A stretch of 40,947 nt of DNA from Lachnospiraceae bacterium (GTDB lineage: Bacteria; Bacillota; Clostridia; Lachnospirales; Lachnospiraceae), in the NCBI GenBank assembly GCA_017555455.1, contig JAFZGJ010000133.1, positions 1-40,947 on the forward strand, read 5' to 3'. The translations under genes were made by a program, and so were the position numbers. A model generated the notes under the pieces. It worked only from the letters and a program-made list of their open reading frames with translations. It was not told the DNA's origin and did not search any database. Below, one piece after another: positions 14,246 through 24,157 of the stretch (positions within the stretch are counted from its first letter, which is position 1; each line of letters starts with the position of its first letter).

Positions 14246-16465
14246 TTGAGTCAAAACAGAAATGTAAGACAGTCAGGAAATAGACAAAAGGCACAGGCCA
14301 AGTTTAATATGAACATGCAAAAGAAGCTGGTGGTATTATTTATGTTAATACTACTGGCTTTCTTGGGATTAGCAGGAAGATTAGTCTATATTACGGAAAC
14401 AAAAGGTGAAGAATATACTAAAAATGTATTGAGTCAGCAAAAATATCAAAGTACTACATTACCTTATAAAAGAGGTGATATTTTAGACAGTAAGGGTACA
14501 AAACTGGCAATCAGTGAAAAAGTGTATAATTTGATTATTGATTGTAAGGCAGTGTTGGAGAAAGAAGAGTATCTGGAACCTACCTTGGAAGCGTTGTCTA
14601 AATGTTTTCCGGAGATAAATAGAAATGACATACAGAAATACATTAAAGAAAATCCCTCCAGAAGATATTATGTAGTAAAAAAGCAGCTTACCTATGATGA
14701 AATCAGCGATTTTGTAGAAATACAGAATAATAAGAAGGAAAATCCAAATGTTCAGGGGGTGTGGTTTGAAGAAGAATTCAAACGAATGTATCCCAATGGA
14801 TCCCTTGCATGTGATGTCATTGGTTTTACCATTAAAAACAGTGAAGGAAGCGGTTTCCAGGGAAATTACGGCTTGGAAGCATATTATAACGATATTTTAA
14901 ACGGAACCAATGGAAGAGAGTATGGTTATCTGAATGAGGACTCTAATTTGGAAAGAACTACGATTCCTGCTACCGATGGTTATAATCTGGTGACTACCAT
15001 TGATGCCAATATTCAAAGTATTGTAGAAAAGTATTTAAAGAAACATAAGGAAGAATACAAGGACTATTACCGTACCGGAAATGGAGCACAGAATGCAGGC
15101 TGTATTGTTATGGATGTGGATAGTGGTGAGATTTTAGCCATGGCAGACTATAACAGTTACGACTTAAATAATCCTTACGATACCGATGCTCTTTTAGGAA
15201 CCTTGCTTTTGGATGAGAACGGAAAAGTAACAGAAGAAAAAACGGTTCTTACAGCGGAAAATATAGAAGAATCTTTAGCGGATAATAATATTACCAATAA
15301 GAATTTAAATGCTTTATGGAAGAATTTCTGTATTGCCAATACTTATGAACCGGGATCTACTGCGAAAGCATTTACCATAGCGGCAGGATTGGAATCCGGG
15401 AAAATGACGGGAAATGAATTTTATACCTGTAAAGGTGGTTTGCAGGTAGGAAACTATTTTATTAAATGCCATAGTTACCGTACCGGTGGAGAAGGTACTT
15501 TGAATGTACAGCAAAGTCTGGAGCAATCCTGTAACGTAGCATTGATGCTGATGGGGAATCAGATAGGAAAAGATACCTTTTTGGAATATCAGGAGAGATT
15601 TAATTTTGGACTTAGAACCAATGTTGATTTGTATGGAGAATCCAGAACAAAATCTTTAGTTTTTAATAGTTCTAATATGGGAATTACGGAATTGGCGACG
15701 TCAACTTTTGGGCAGGGATATAATGTAACCATGATTCAGATGATTAGTGGATTTTGTTCCCTGATTAATGGCGGATATTATTATGAACCACATGTGGTGA
15801 AGAAAATTACGACTTCGGATGGTGCCCTGGTACAGGAAATTGAGCCAAGAATTATTAAGCAGACCATTTCAGAAAGTACCTCTGCACTGATTCGTCAGTA
15901 TTGTAAAGGTGTTGTAGATAATGGTACAGGAAAGACAGCCAGACCGGCAGGTTATTCCATTGGAGGAAAAACCGGAACTGCGGAAATGGGTTCCAGAGAT
16001 AAGCAGGATTACGTAGTTTCTTTTATGGGATTTGCTCCTGCGGATGATCCACAGATTGCGGTATACGTAGTAGTGGACAGACCGAATACCGCGGACCAGG
16101 ATGATGCAAAACATGCAACCCGTATTGTAAAAAATATTTTGACAGAAGTGTTGCCATATTTAAATGTTTTTATGACAGAAGAATTAAGTGATGCGGAAAT
16201 CAAAGAATTAGAAGCTCTTGATTTGGAAATTATCATGGAAGCTAATAAGAATCAGGATACTGTATCCGGGAATGATATTCCTCCGGAAGAGGGAGAAAAC
16301 CCGGATGGAACACAGGAAATTATAGATGCCAATGGTGGTGATATTACATCTTCCGTACCCGTAGAAGGAGAGGAAGGAGAGTATGCACCGTTAACCGGAG
16401 TTCTTTTGGATAGTCAAACAGGAGAAGCAATTAATTCAGGTGAAAATGACGATTCACCATATTAA
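14246..16465 (+). CDS. Class B penicillin-binding protein (FtsI/SpoVD type)
   Basis: Transpeptidase that cross-links septal or spore peptidoglycan. It starts at TTG 14246 and has 739 residues: cytoplasmic tail, membrane anchor (LVVLFMLILLAFLGLAGRLV, about 28-47), dimerisation/pedestal domain, then the transpeptidase domain with Ser371-Thr-Ala-Lys, Ser428-Cys-Asn430 and Lys575-Thr-Gly-Thr. All three catalytic motifs are intact. The C-terminal 100 residues are acidic, Glu/Gly/Asn-rich and non-catalytic, outside the usual fold. No PASTA domain was recognised. In Bacillus this place holds pbpB and spoVD; which one this is cannot be told here. Confidence 0.93.
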   Translation: MSQNRNVRQSGNRQKAQAKFNMNMQKKLVVLFMLILLAFLGLAGRLVYITETKGEEYTKNVLSQQKYQSTTLPYKRGDILDSKGTKLAISEKVYNLIIDCKAVLEKEEYLEPTLEALSKCFPEINRNDIQKYIKENPSRRYYVVKKQLTYDEISDFVEIQNNKKENPNVQGVWFEEEFKRMYPNGSLACDVIGFTIKNSEGSGFQGNYGLEAYYNDILNGTNGREYGYLNEDSNLERTTIPATDGYNLVTTIDANIQSIVEKYLKKHKEEYKDYYRTGNGAQNAGCIVMDVDSGEILAMADYNSYDLNNPYDTDALLGTLLLDENGKVTEEKTVLTAENIEESLADNNITNKNLNALWKNFCIANTYEPGSTAKAFTIAAGLESGKMTGNEFYTCKGGLQVGNYFIKCHSYRTGGEGTLNVQQSLEQSCNVALMLMGNQIGKDTFLEYQERFNFGLRTNVDLYGESRTKSLVFNSSNMGITELATSTFGQGYNVTMIQMISGFCSLINGGYYYEPHVVKKITTSDGALVQEIEPRIIKQTISESTSALIRQYCKGVVDNGTGKTARPAGYSIGGKTGTAEMGSRDKQDYVVSFMGFAPADDPQIAVYVVVDRPNTADQDDAKHATRIVKNILTEVLPYLNVFMTEELSDAEIKELEALDLEIIMEANKNQDTVSGNDIPPEEGENPDGTQEIIDANGGDITSSVPVEGEEGEYAPLTGVLLDSQTGEAINSGENDDSPY

Positions 16466-16508
16466 CAAATGATATTTATAGAAAGAACTTTCTGATGATA
16501 GGAAGAAT

Positions 16509-16558
16509 AACCTCATGGATACGATAATAAATTTATAATAATATCGGTTTATGAGGTT
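16509..16558 (+). other. Inverted repeat spanning the start of the second PBP gene
   Basis: AACCTCAT (16509-16516) is a perfect inverted repeat of ATGAGGTT (16551-16558), with an inner CGATA/TATCG pairing. The 3' arm contains the ATG used as start and the GAGG that could serve a TTG start at 16566. No T run follows. Confidence 0.45.
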
Positions 16559-18308
16559 TCTTATTTTGAGAAATAGAACAGGAAATAGGAAAAAAATTAT
16601 AGTTGCAACCCTGCTTTTTTTGCTGCTTTTAGTGGGATTGATAGGTCGATTGGTGTTTTTTATGGTATTCCAATCTGAATATTATAGTAGAAAGGCAGAA
16701 GATCTTCATGTAAGGGAACGTTATATTAAAGCCAAAAGAGGAAAAATATTGGACAGAAATGGCGTTGTTTTAGCGGATAATGTGGCCGTTTGCAATATTT
16801 CCGTAATCCATAACCAGATAAAAGACAAGGAAAAGGTTATCGATGTTTTATGTGAAGAATTAGGATTGTCAAGAGAATATGTGGAAAAACGGGTAAATAA
16901 AGTTTCTTCCATTGAAAAGATAAAGAGCAACGTAAGTAAAGAAATAGGAGATAAGATACGGGAATATAATTTAGCAGGAATAAAAGTAGACGAGGATTAT
17001 AAAAGATATTATCCTTTTGGGGAATTGGCATCCAAGGTGTTAGGGTTTACCGGTGGGGATAATCAGGGGATTATAGGTCTTGAGGTTATCTATGAAGAAG
17101 AATTGCAGGGAGAAAGCGGAGTGATTTTGACTACAACGGATGCCAGAGGAATCGAAATAGAGACAAAAGGGGAAAGCAGAAAGGAACCTGTAAACGGAAA
17201 CAATCTGGTAACCAGTTTGGATTATAATATACAGCAGTACGCTATGCAGCTTGCCAAAGTTGCCATGGAAACAAAGGAGGCAGAGCGGGTATCCATTATT
17301 GCATTGAATCCCGGGAACGGAGAGATTTACTGTATGGTGGATGTACCGGAGTTTGATTTGAATCAGCCTTATGATTTGGAGGAGTGGATTGCAGAAAGTA
17401 ATTTGCAGATACAAACCGCAAATTTGCAAAATACGGAGGAAAAGCAGAAAATTTTAAATCAGATGTGGAGAAATGGCTGTATTAATGATACCTATGAGCC
17501 GGGTTCTACCTTTAAAATTATTACTACAGCAGCTGCCTTGGAAGAAAATGTGGTTTCTTTAGAACAAAGATTCTATTGTCCTGGATATATTATGGTGGAG
17601 GATAGAAGAATCCGTTGTCATAAATACGGTGGTCACGGGTCTGTAAGTTTTGTGGAAGGAATGCAGGGGTCCTGTAATCCTACGTTTATTTCTTTGGGAT
17701 TAACTTTGGGAGTTGAAAAGTATTATCATTATTTTTCTAAATTCGGTCTGCTAAATAAAACCGGAATCGATTTGCCGGGAGAAGCCGGGACTATTATGCA
17801 CAAAAAAGAAAATATAGGTCCTGTAGAATTGGCTACTGTTGCCTTTGGACAGTCATTTCAGATAACTCCTATTCAGATGGCGGCAACGGTATCCTCTTTA
17901 ATTAACGGCGGCAACCGGATTACACCTCATATCGGGATAAAAACACAGAATGAAGAGGGAAATACAGTAAAGACCTATACTTATAAAACAGGGAAAAAGT
18001 TAGTGGAGGAAGAAACCAGTGAAACACTGCAATATTTGCTGGAGAAGGTGGTTGACGGAGGAACCGGATCCAATGGCTATGTGGAAGGCTATCGGGTAGG
18101 AGGGAAAACTGCCACCAGTCAGACCTTACCCAGAAACAGTGGGAAATATATTGCCTCGTATATTGGGTTTGCACCGGCAGATAATCCGGAGATATTAGCT
18201 TTGGTAGTAGTGCACAAGCCTGAGGGAGTTTATTATGGGGGGCAAGTGGCGGCACCAATTATTCGTCAGCTTTTTGAGAATATTCTTCCTTATTTGGAAA
18301 GAATGTGA
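16551..18308 (+). CDS. Class B penicillin-binding protein with altered third motif (KTA)
   Basis: Second transpeptidase of the cluster, 585 residues. A membrane anchor (KIIVATLLFLLLLVGLIGRL, about 15-34) is followed by a pedestal domain (KRGKILDRNGVVLADN) and a transpeptidase domain with Ser319-Thr-Phe-Lys322 and Ser374-Cys-Asn376. The usual KTG box reads Lys519-Thr-Ala-Thr, so the Gly is replaced by Ala. It ends shortly after the catalytic domain and lacks the acidic tail of its neighbour. The start is uncertain: ATG 16551 has no clear ribosome binding site, while TTG 16566 has GAGG 9 nt upstream. Confidence 0.92.
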   Translation: MRFLILRNRTGNRKKIIVATLLFLLLLVGLIGRLVFFMVFQSEYYSRKAEDLHVRERYIKAKRGKILDRNGVVLADNVAVCNISVIHNQIKDKEKVIDVLCEELGLSREYVEKRVNKVSSIEKIKSNVSKEIGDKIREYNLAGIKVDEDYKRYYPFGELASKVLGFTGGDNQGIIGLEVIYEEELQGESGVILTTTDARGIEIETKGESRKEPVNGNNLVTSLDYNIQQYAMQLAKVAMETKEAERVSIIALNPGNGEIYCMVDVPEFDLNQPYDLEEWIAESNLQIQTANLQNTEEKQKILNQMWRNGCINDTYEPGSTFKIITTAAALEENVVSLEQRFYCPGYIMVEDRRIRCHKYGGHGSVSFVEGMQGSCNPTFISLGLTLGVEKYYHYFSKFGLLNKTGIDLPGEAGTIMHKKENIGPVELATVAFGQSFQITPIQMAATVSSLINGGNRITPHIGIKTQNEEGNTVKTYTYKTGKKLVEEETSETLQYLLEKVVDGGTGSNGYVEGYRVGGKTATSQTLPRNSGKYIASYIGFAPADNPEILALVVVHKPEGVYYGGQVAAPIIRQLFENILPYLERM

Positions 18309-18416
18309 TATAACATAAGTGTATTAAAAGTGAAAATGGGGAAATTTGGTAATTTTTCCAGTTGAAATACGAAATGAACAAGAAAATTGTTTATGGGATG
18401 CTTTAGGAGGTAAATT

Positions 18417-19373
18417 ATGAGCTTTACATTTGTAGTACCGGTATTAATTTCTTTTGCAATCAGTGCGTTGTTGGGACCGGTAGTAATTCCTTATTTAAGA
18501 AAGTTGAAAGTAGGTCAGACTACAAGAGATGATGGACCGCAGTCACATTTGAAGAAGAACGGTACTCCTACCATGGGAGGAATTATGATTCTTTTAGCTG
18601 TGGTAATTACTTCTTTATTATATATGAAGAATTATCCTAAAATTTTACCAATTTTATTTTTGACCTTAGGATTTGGAATTATTGGATTTATAGATGACTA
18701 TATCAAAGTTGTTTTAAAACGCTCCATGGGGCTTCGTGCATGGCAAAAGATGGCGTTACAGATTGTAGTTACCGGTTTGTTTGTGTATTATCTGATGAAT
18801 TTCCATCCGGAAATGTTGTTAATGAAGATTCCTTTTATGAGCGGTAAATTGTTGGATTTAGGAATACTATCCATTCCGGCGGTGTTTGTAGTAGTTATCG
18901 GTACAGTTAACGGAACCAATTTTACTGATGGGCTGGATGGCCTTGCCAGCAGTGTTACGGTTATGGTAGCAACTTTCTTTTCTGTAGTTGCCATTGGAAC
19001 AAACAGCGGTATAGAACCAATTACTTGTGCTGTGGTAGGTGCTTTGTTAGGATTTTTATTATTTAATGTCCATCCTGCCAGTGTATTTATGGGAGACACC
19101 GGTTCTTTAGCATTGGGCGGTTTCGTGGCAGGAACAGCTTATATGTTACAGATGCCTATTTTCATTGTAATTGTAGGGGCAATCTATTTGATTGAAGTTT
19201 TATCGGTAATGATGCAGGTAAGTTATTTTAAAATTACTAAAGGGAAAAGAATTTTTAAAATGGCACCGATTCATCATCATTTTGAATTGTGTGGCTGGTC
19301 TGAAACCAGAGTAGTTGCGGTATTTTCTATTGTTACAGCTTTGCTTTGCCTTGTGGCTTTGATGGCAATGTAG
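18417..19373 (+). CDS. mraY: Phospho-N-acetylmuramoyl-pentapeptide transferase
   Basis: Integral membrane enzyme that moves phospho-MurNAc-pentapeptide from UDP to undecaprenyl phosphate, giving lipid I. The 318 residues show about ten membrane segments. Conserved acidic motifs are present: DDGPQSHLKK with TPTMGGI, IGFIDDYIKV, TNFTDGLDGLA, FMGDTGSLALG, and the MAPIHHHFELCGW signature near the end. AGGAGG precedes the ATG. It comes straight after the PBP genes because murE, which sits here in Bacillus, is absent. Confidence 0.98.
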   Translation: MSFTFVVPVLISFAISALLGPVVIPYLRKLKVGQTTRDDGPQSHLKKNGTPTMGGIMILLAVVITSLLYMKNYPKILPILFLTLGFGIIGFIDDYIKVVLKRSMGLRAWQKMALQIVVTGLFVYYLMNFHPEMLLMKIPFMSGKLLDLGILSIPAVFVVVIGTVNGTNFTDGLDGLASSVTVMVATFFSVVAIGTNSGIEPITCAVVGALLGFLLFNVHPASVFMGDTGSLALGGFVAGTAYMLQMPIFIVIVGAIYLIEVLSVMMQVSYFKITKGKRIFKMAPIHHHFELCGWSETRVVAVFSIVTALLCLVALMAM

Positions 19374-19403
19374 AATAAGAAAGGAAGAAAGAGGGACATT
19401 TAT

Positions 19404-20768
19404 ATGAACCTGATGGGAAAAAAAGTACTGGTAGTGGGCTGCGGAATCAGTGGTATCGGTTCTACCAAGCTTTTGGAAAAAGTGGGAGCTAACCCCATTT
19501 TGTTTGATGAAAATACAAAGGTAGAGGAAGCTGCGGTAAGACAGCGATTTGGGGAGCCAACCAAAGCACAGATTATCATTGGTAGTCTGCCGGAAGAAAT
19601 AGAAAAAGAAGTGGAAATGGTGGTTTTAAGTCCGGGGGTACCTTCGGATACAGCATTTGCAAATCAGTTCAGAAACAGAAAGGTTCCCGTAATCGGAGAA
19701 ATTGAACTGGCTTACGTTTGTGGAAAAGGTAAGATTCTTGCCATTACAGGTACTAATGGGAAAACAACCACAACAGCATTGACAGGAAAAATTATGCAGG
19801 AATACTTTGCATCCTCTTACATAGTGGGTAATATCGGTAATCCCTATACGGATGCGGTAATGGAAATGAGAGAGGATACGGTGACAGTAGCGGAAATCAG
19901 TAGTTTTCAGTTAGAAACAATCCGGACTTTCCATCCAGCGGTGTCTGCAATTTTAAATATTACACCGGACCATTTGGACCGTCATCATACTATGGAAAAT
20001 TATGTAAAGGTAAAACAGGATATTACCCAAAATCAAAATAAGGATGATATCTGTGTTTTAAATTATGAGGATCCTTATACCAAAGATTTTGCAGAAAAAT
20101 GTCCGGCAACGGTAGTATATTTTTCTTCTGCAAGAAAATTGGAAAATGGATATTTCTTAGAAGGCGAAGACATTAAATATGCAAAAGATGGTAATGTAGT
20201 AACCTTAATGAATATTCATGAAATGAAGCTGTTGGGAATTCATAACGTGGAGAATGTGATGGCTGCCATAGCCATTTCAGAAGGATTCGGTGTGCCTAGA
20301 GAGCATATTTTACAGGTAGTGAGGAATTTTACTGCTGTAGAACATAGAATAGAATATGTGACTACGGTAAATGAAGTAGATTATTATAATGATTCCAAAG
20401 GAACGAATCCGGATGCAGCTATTAAGGCAGTGCAGGCAATGAATCGTCCGACTATTGTTATTGGTGGTGGTTATGATAAAGACAGTACCTATGATGAATG
20501 GGTGGAAAGCTTTGGAGATAAAGTACAGTATCTGATTCTTTTGGGGCAGACAAAGGAAAAAATTGCTGCTTGTGCGAAAGAACATGGATTTATCAATGTG
20601 ATTTTGGTGGAATCTTTGGAGGATGCAGTAAAGACGGCCTATGAAAAAGCAAAACCGGGAGAAGCAGTATTGTTGTCTCCTGCCTGTGCCAGTTGGGGAA
20701 TGTTCCCTAATTATGAAGTGCGGGGAAAAATGTTTAAGGAATTAGTGCATAAATTAAAGGAGTTATAA
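19404..20768 (+). CDS. murD: UDP-N-acetylmuramoyl-alanine--D-glutamate ligase
   Basis: Cytoplasmic ATP-dependent ligase adding D-glutamate to UDP-MurNAc-L-Ala. The 454 residues have a Rossmann-like N-terminal domain (VLVVGCGISGIGSTKLL), the Mur-ligase ATP loop ITGTNGKTTTTAL, the central ILNITPDHLDRH motif, and C-terminal motifs YYNDSKGTNPDA and LLSPACASWGMFPNYEVRG. The stop codon abuts the GTG of ftsW. Confidence 0.98.
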   Translation: MNLMGKKVLVVGCGISGIGSTKLLEKVGANPILFDENTKVEEAAVRQRFGEPTKAQIIIGSLPEEIEKEVEMVVLSPGVPSDTAFANQFRNRKVPVIGEIELAYVCGKGKILAITGTNGKTTTTALTGKIMQEYFASSYIVGNIGNPYTDAVMEMREDTVTVAEISSFQLETIRTFHPAVSAILNITPDHLDRHHTMENYVKVKQDITQNQNKDDICVLNYEDPYTKDFAEKCPATVVYFSSARKLENGYFLEGEDIKYAKDGNVVTLMNIHEMKLLGIHNVENVMAAIAISEGFGVPREHILQVVRNFTAVEHRIEYVTTVNEVDYYNDSKGTNPDAAIKAVQAMNRPTIVIGGGYDKDSTYDEWVESFGDKVQYLILLGQTKEKIAACAKEHGFINVILVESLEDAVKTAYEKAKPGEAVLLSPACASWGMFPNYEVRGKMFKELVHKLKEL

Positions 20769-21956
20769 GTGGGAAGAAATAAAGGAAATCTTAGAAGTGT
20801 AAAAACAAGAAAAAAAGATGAATATTTCTTTGACTATAGTTTATTATTTGTGGTTTTGTTTTTGCTGGGATTTGGTCTGGTTATGGTGTATTCTGCCAGT
20901 TCTTATGATGCGTCCACCTCAAAATCATTTAATTATGATGCGGCATATTTCTTGAAAAAACAGGCGTTTTCCGGAGTTTTGGGAATTGTGGCCATGTTTG
21001 TGGTATCCTTTATTCCCTATCGTTTTTGGGAACGGTTTGCCACTTTGGGATATTTAGTTTCCGCGGTTCTAATTGTTTTGGTATTGACTCCTTTGGGAAT
21101 TGAAGCAAATGGAGCAAGAAGGTGGTTGAATCTGGGGATTTCTGTACAGCCGGCAGAAATAGCAAAGCTTGCCATGATTTTGTTTTTGGCAAGTTTGATT
21201 TGTAAAATGGGAAAAACCATCCGTACTCCTAAAGGCTTTTGGGTGGTAGCTTTTGTGCCGGTACCTATTTGTCTTATGGTATGGAAAATTACAGATAATT
21301 TAAGTTCTGCCATTATTATTTTCGGGATTGCAATTTTAATGCTTTTTGTAGCCAGCCCGGATTACAAGCGGTTTTTCCTGATTGGTGGTCTTGTAGCGGC
21401 AGCAGCAGTTAGTGTTGTTATTGTGCTACAGAATATGGATACGGCACAGCTTCAAAATGCAGGCTTTCGAAGTGCCAGAATTATGGCATGGTTAAGTCCG
21501 GAGGATTATGCTTCCGGAACAGGATTTCAAACTTTACAATCCCTATATGCCATTGGTTCCGGAGGATTGTTTGGAAAAGGAATCGGGCAAAGTATGCAGA
21601 AACTTGGTTTTTTACCGGAAGTACAGAACGACATGATTTTTGCATTAATTTGTGAAGAATTAGGAATTTTTGGTGGCATCTGCGTAATCTTGCTTTTTGT
21701 ATTATTAATTTGGAGATGTATGGTGATTGCCAGTAATGCGTCAGATTTGTTTGGAGCTTTGCTGGTAGTTGGTGTGTTGGGACATGTGGCAATTCAGGTT
21801 ATTTTGAATATAGCTGTAGTAACCAATACTATTCCCAATACGGGAATTTCGCTCCCCTTTATTAGTTACGGTGGTTCTTCCGTTATGTTTTTATTGATAG
21901 AAATGGGGCTTGTGCTAAGTGTGGGAAGAGGAATCCGGTTGAAAGAAAAAGTATAG
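20769..21956 (+). CDS. ftsW: SEDS glycosyltransferase FtsW/SpoVE
   Basis: Polytopic membrane protein that polymerises lipid II at the division septum together with a class B PBP. It starts at GTG 20769 directly after the murD stop, with AAGGAG at the end of murD as ribosome binding site. The 395 residues show about ten membrane segments. SEDS signatures: GLVMVYSAS near the N-terminus, NGARRWLNLG and the final IPNTGISLPFISYGGSS. The partner PBP genes are in the same operon. FtsW and SpoVE cannot be told apart by sequence alone. Confidence 0.95.
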   Translation: MGRNKGNLRSVKTRKKDEYFFDYSLLFVVLFLLGFGLVMVYSASSYDASTSKSFNYDAAYFLKKQAFSGVLGIVAMFVVSFIPYRFWERFATLGYLVSAVLIVLVLTPLGIEANGARRWLNLGISVQPAEIAKLAMILFLASLICKMGKTIRTPKGFWVVAFVPVPICLMVWKITDNLSSAIIIFGIAILMLFVASPDYKRFFLIGGLVAAAAVSVVIVLQNMDTAQLQNAGFRSARIMAWLSPEDYASGTGFQTLQSLYAIGSGGLFGKGIGQSMQKLGFLPEVQNDMIFALICEELGIFGGICVILLFVLLIWRCMVIASNASDLFGALLVVGVLGHVAIQVILNIAVVTNTIPNTGISLPFISYGGSSVMFLLIEMGLVLSVGRGIRLKEKV

Positions 21957-21968
21957 AAAGATAGTAAT

Positions 21969-22709
21969 ATGGCAAAAAAGAAAAAAAAGAAGAAAAGGGA
22001 TTACGGTAAATATTTTGCGATTTTAGGAATTGCAGTATTGGTTCTGTGTGTATTTTTTCTGATTATGGAAAGGTATACGGTGAAAACCATTACCGTAGAA
22101 GGAAATGTTCATTATACCAATGATGAAATTGTAAGTATGGTAATGAAGAATAAGTTGGACCATAATTCCCTGTATCTTTCATTAAAATATCGGAAGAAGG
22201 GAATTTCGGGAATTCCTTTTATTGAAAAAATGAGTGTTGACATTATGGCACCGGATACCATAAAAATTATTGTGTATGAAAAAGCGGTAGCAGGATACAT
22301 AGAGTATCTAGGAAAATATATGTATTTTGATAAGGATGGTATTATTGTAGAAACCTCGGATGTAAAAACAGAAGGAATTCCTCAAATTACAGGATTGCAA
22401 TTTGATTATGTAGTATTGCATGAGAGTCTTCCTATTCAAAATCAGGAAATTTTCCAATCTATTTTGGATATTACCCAATTACTTGCAAAGTATGAAATTC
22501 CGGTAGATAAGATTTATTTTGATAAAAATGATCAAATGACTTTGTATTTTGAGAATATAAGAGTGCGTTTGGGAGATATTAGCAACATAGATGACAAAAT
22601 TATCCGTTTAAAGGTCATTTTGCCGGAATTAGAAGGGCAAAAAGGGATACTTCGAATGGAAAATTATGAAGAAGGAATGAAGAATATTACTTTTAATAAA
22701 GATTCGTAA
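21969..22709 (+). CDS. divIB: Cell division protein FtsQ/DivIB
   Basis: Bitopic divisome protein, 246 residues. A very lysine-rich cytoplasmic start (KKKKKKKR), encoded by a long A/G tract, is followed by a membrane segment (YFAILGIAVLVLCVFFLIME), a POTRA domain (YTVKTITVEGNVHYTNDEIV) and an FtsQ/DivIB beta domain (YMYFDKDGIIVETS, VRLGDISNIDDKI). Position and layout agree with DivIB. Last gene before the ftsZ promoter region. Confidence 0.93.
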   Translation: MAKKKKKKKRDYGKYFAILGIAVLVLCVFFLIMERYTVKTITVEGNVHYTNDEIVSMVMKNKLDHNSLYLSLKYRKKGISGIPFIEKMSVDIMAPDTIKIIVYEKAVAGYIEYLGKYMYFDKDGIIVETSDVKTEGIPQITGLQFDYVVLHESLPIQNQEIFQSILDITQLLAKYEIPVDKIYFDKNDQMTLYFENIRVRLGDISNIDDKIIRLKVILPELEGQKGILRMENYEEGMKNITFNKDS

Positions 22710-22780
22710 AACTTTTGAAATCTTTATAATAGGGATAAAAAGAGAATTATTAAAAAGATATAAAATTTGAAAAAAAGTTA

Positions 22781-22809
22781 TTGCTTAATCTTGAAATTAA
22801 TTATATGAT
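22781..22809 (+). promoter_or_regulatory. Candidate ftsZ promoter
   Basis: -35 TTGCTT (22781-22786), 17-nt spacer and -10 TATGAT (22804-22809) in the 147-nt gap before ftsZ. This would allow ftsZ expression separate from the long upstream operon. Confidence 0.5.
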
Positions 22810-22856
22810 AAATAAGATGAGATTAGTGGGAATATGTTATAAAGGAGGACAAACCC

Positions 22857-24011
22857 TTGCTTGAAATTAAGACAAATGATGCTGAATCTGCTGCAAAAAT
22901 CGTCGTTGTAGGCGTAGGTGGAGCAGGTAATAATGCTGTTAATAGAATGGTTGACGAAGTAATAGAAGGTGTTGAATTTATTGGTATCAACACTGACAAA
23001 CAGGCTTTACAGTTATGTAAAGCACCTAAATTATTACAGATTGGTGAAAAACTTACCAAAGGACTTGGTGCAGGAGCAAGACCTGAAATTGGAGAAAAAG
23101 CTGCTGAAGAAAGTTTTGAAGAAATCAAAGATGCTTTAGCAGGATGTGATATGGTATTCGTAACTTGCGGTATGGGTGGCGGAACCGGTACAGGTGCAGC
23201 ACCGGTAGTTGCTAAAATTGCCAAAGATATGGGAATTTTAACTGTAGGTGTAGTTACAAAACCTTTCCGTTTTGAAGCGAGAACACGTATGAACAATGCC
23301 ATTGGTGGTATTGAAAAATTAAAAACTGCAGTAGATACATTAATCGTAATTCCTAATGATAAATTGTTAGAAATTGTAGATAGAAGAACTACCATGCCGG
23401 ATGCTTTGAAAAAAGCGGATGAAGTATTGCAGCAGGCAGTGCAGGGAATCACAGACTTGATTTACAAACCTGCAATTATTAACCTTGACTTTGCAGATGT
23501 TCAGACTGTTATGAAGGACAAGGGTGTGGCACATATCGGTATTGGTTTCGGAAAAGGTGATGATAAAGCGGCAGAAGCAATTAAAATGGCTGTTGAAAGT
23601 CCATTGCTTGAAACTACCATTGCGGGCGCTACTGATGTTATCATTAATGTATCCGGTGATATTTCTATGTATGATGCAGACGATGCTGCTTCTTATGTAC
23701 AGCAGATTACAGGAGAAGATGTAAATATTATCTTTGGTGCTATGTATGATGATACACAGGCAGATTACTGTCGTGTAACTGTAATTGCAACAGGATTAGA
23801 TACACCACAGGTTTCCGTTTCCCGTGATATGTTTAACCGTACCAGTGTTTCTGCAATCCGTTCCGGACTTCAGAGTGCAGCGGTAAAATCTCAGACTCAG
23901 ACAGCTACTGTGCAGAAACCGATTTTCACAGGTATTCAGAAACCTGCAGACATTAAAAGCAAGGTAGAAGAAAACAGTTTGAAAATTCCTGAATTTTTAC
24001 AGAAAAAATAA
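22857..24011 (+). CDS. ftsZ: Cell division GTPase FtsZ
   Basis: Tubulin-like GTPase forming the cytokinetic Z ring. It starts at TTG 22857 after AAAGGAGG. The 384 residues show an N-terminal [15 protein letters not shown], the tubulin signature GGGTGTGA at residues 107-114, the T7 loop NLDFADV, and the C-terminal tail peptide IPEFLQKK that binds FtsA/SepF-type partners. The linker is short. It is followed by a strong terminator that closes the cluster. Confidence 0.99.
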   Translation: MLEIKTNDAESAAKIVVVGVGGAGNNAVNRMVDEVIEGVEFIGINTDKQALQLCKAPKLLQIGEKLTKGLGAGARPEIGEKAAEESFEEIKDALAGCDMVFVTCGMGGGTGTGAAPVVAKIAKDMGILTVGVVTKPFRFEARTRMNNAIGGIEKLKTAVDTLIVIPNDKLLEIVDRRTTMPDALKKADEVLQQAVQGITDLIYKPAIINLDFADVQTVMKDKGVAHIGIGFGKGDDKAAEAIKMAVESPLLETTIAGATDVIINVSGDISMYDADDAASYVQQITGEDVNIIFGAMYDDTQADYCRVTVIATGLDTPQVSVSRDMFNRTSVSAIRSGLQSAAVKSQTQTATVQKPIFTGIQKPADIKSKVEENSLKIPEFLQKK

Positions 24012-24029
24012 GAACTATAATTAATAAGG

Positions 24030-24060
24030 AACACTCCAAGGATAACTTGGAGTGTTTTTT
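24030..24060 (+). terminator. Terminator after ftsZ
   Basis: AACACTCCAAG (24030-24040) pairs perfectly with CTTGGAGTGTT (24046-24056) around GATAA, then a T run. Confidence 0.95.
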
Positions 24061-24157
24061 GTCTTATCCTTTAGGAATGTTAGTGAAGAAAAAGAAAGAT
24101 TCTAAGGAGAAAATGTAGAAATAAAAAGAAAAAAGGATAATAAAAAAGTTCTTTACA

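Noticed and set aside
22823-23452. 209-residue open frame antisense to ftsZ
   Set aside because: Lies wholly inside ftsZ on the other strand, with low-complexity Ser/Pro/Ala composition; a shadow of biased codon use.
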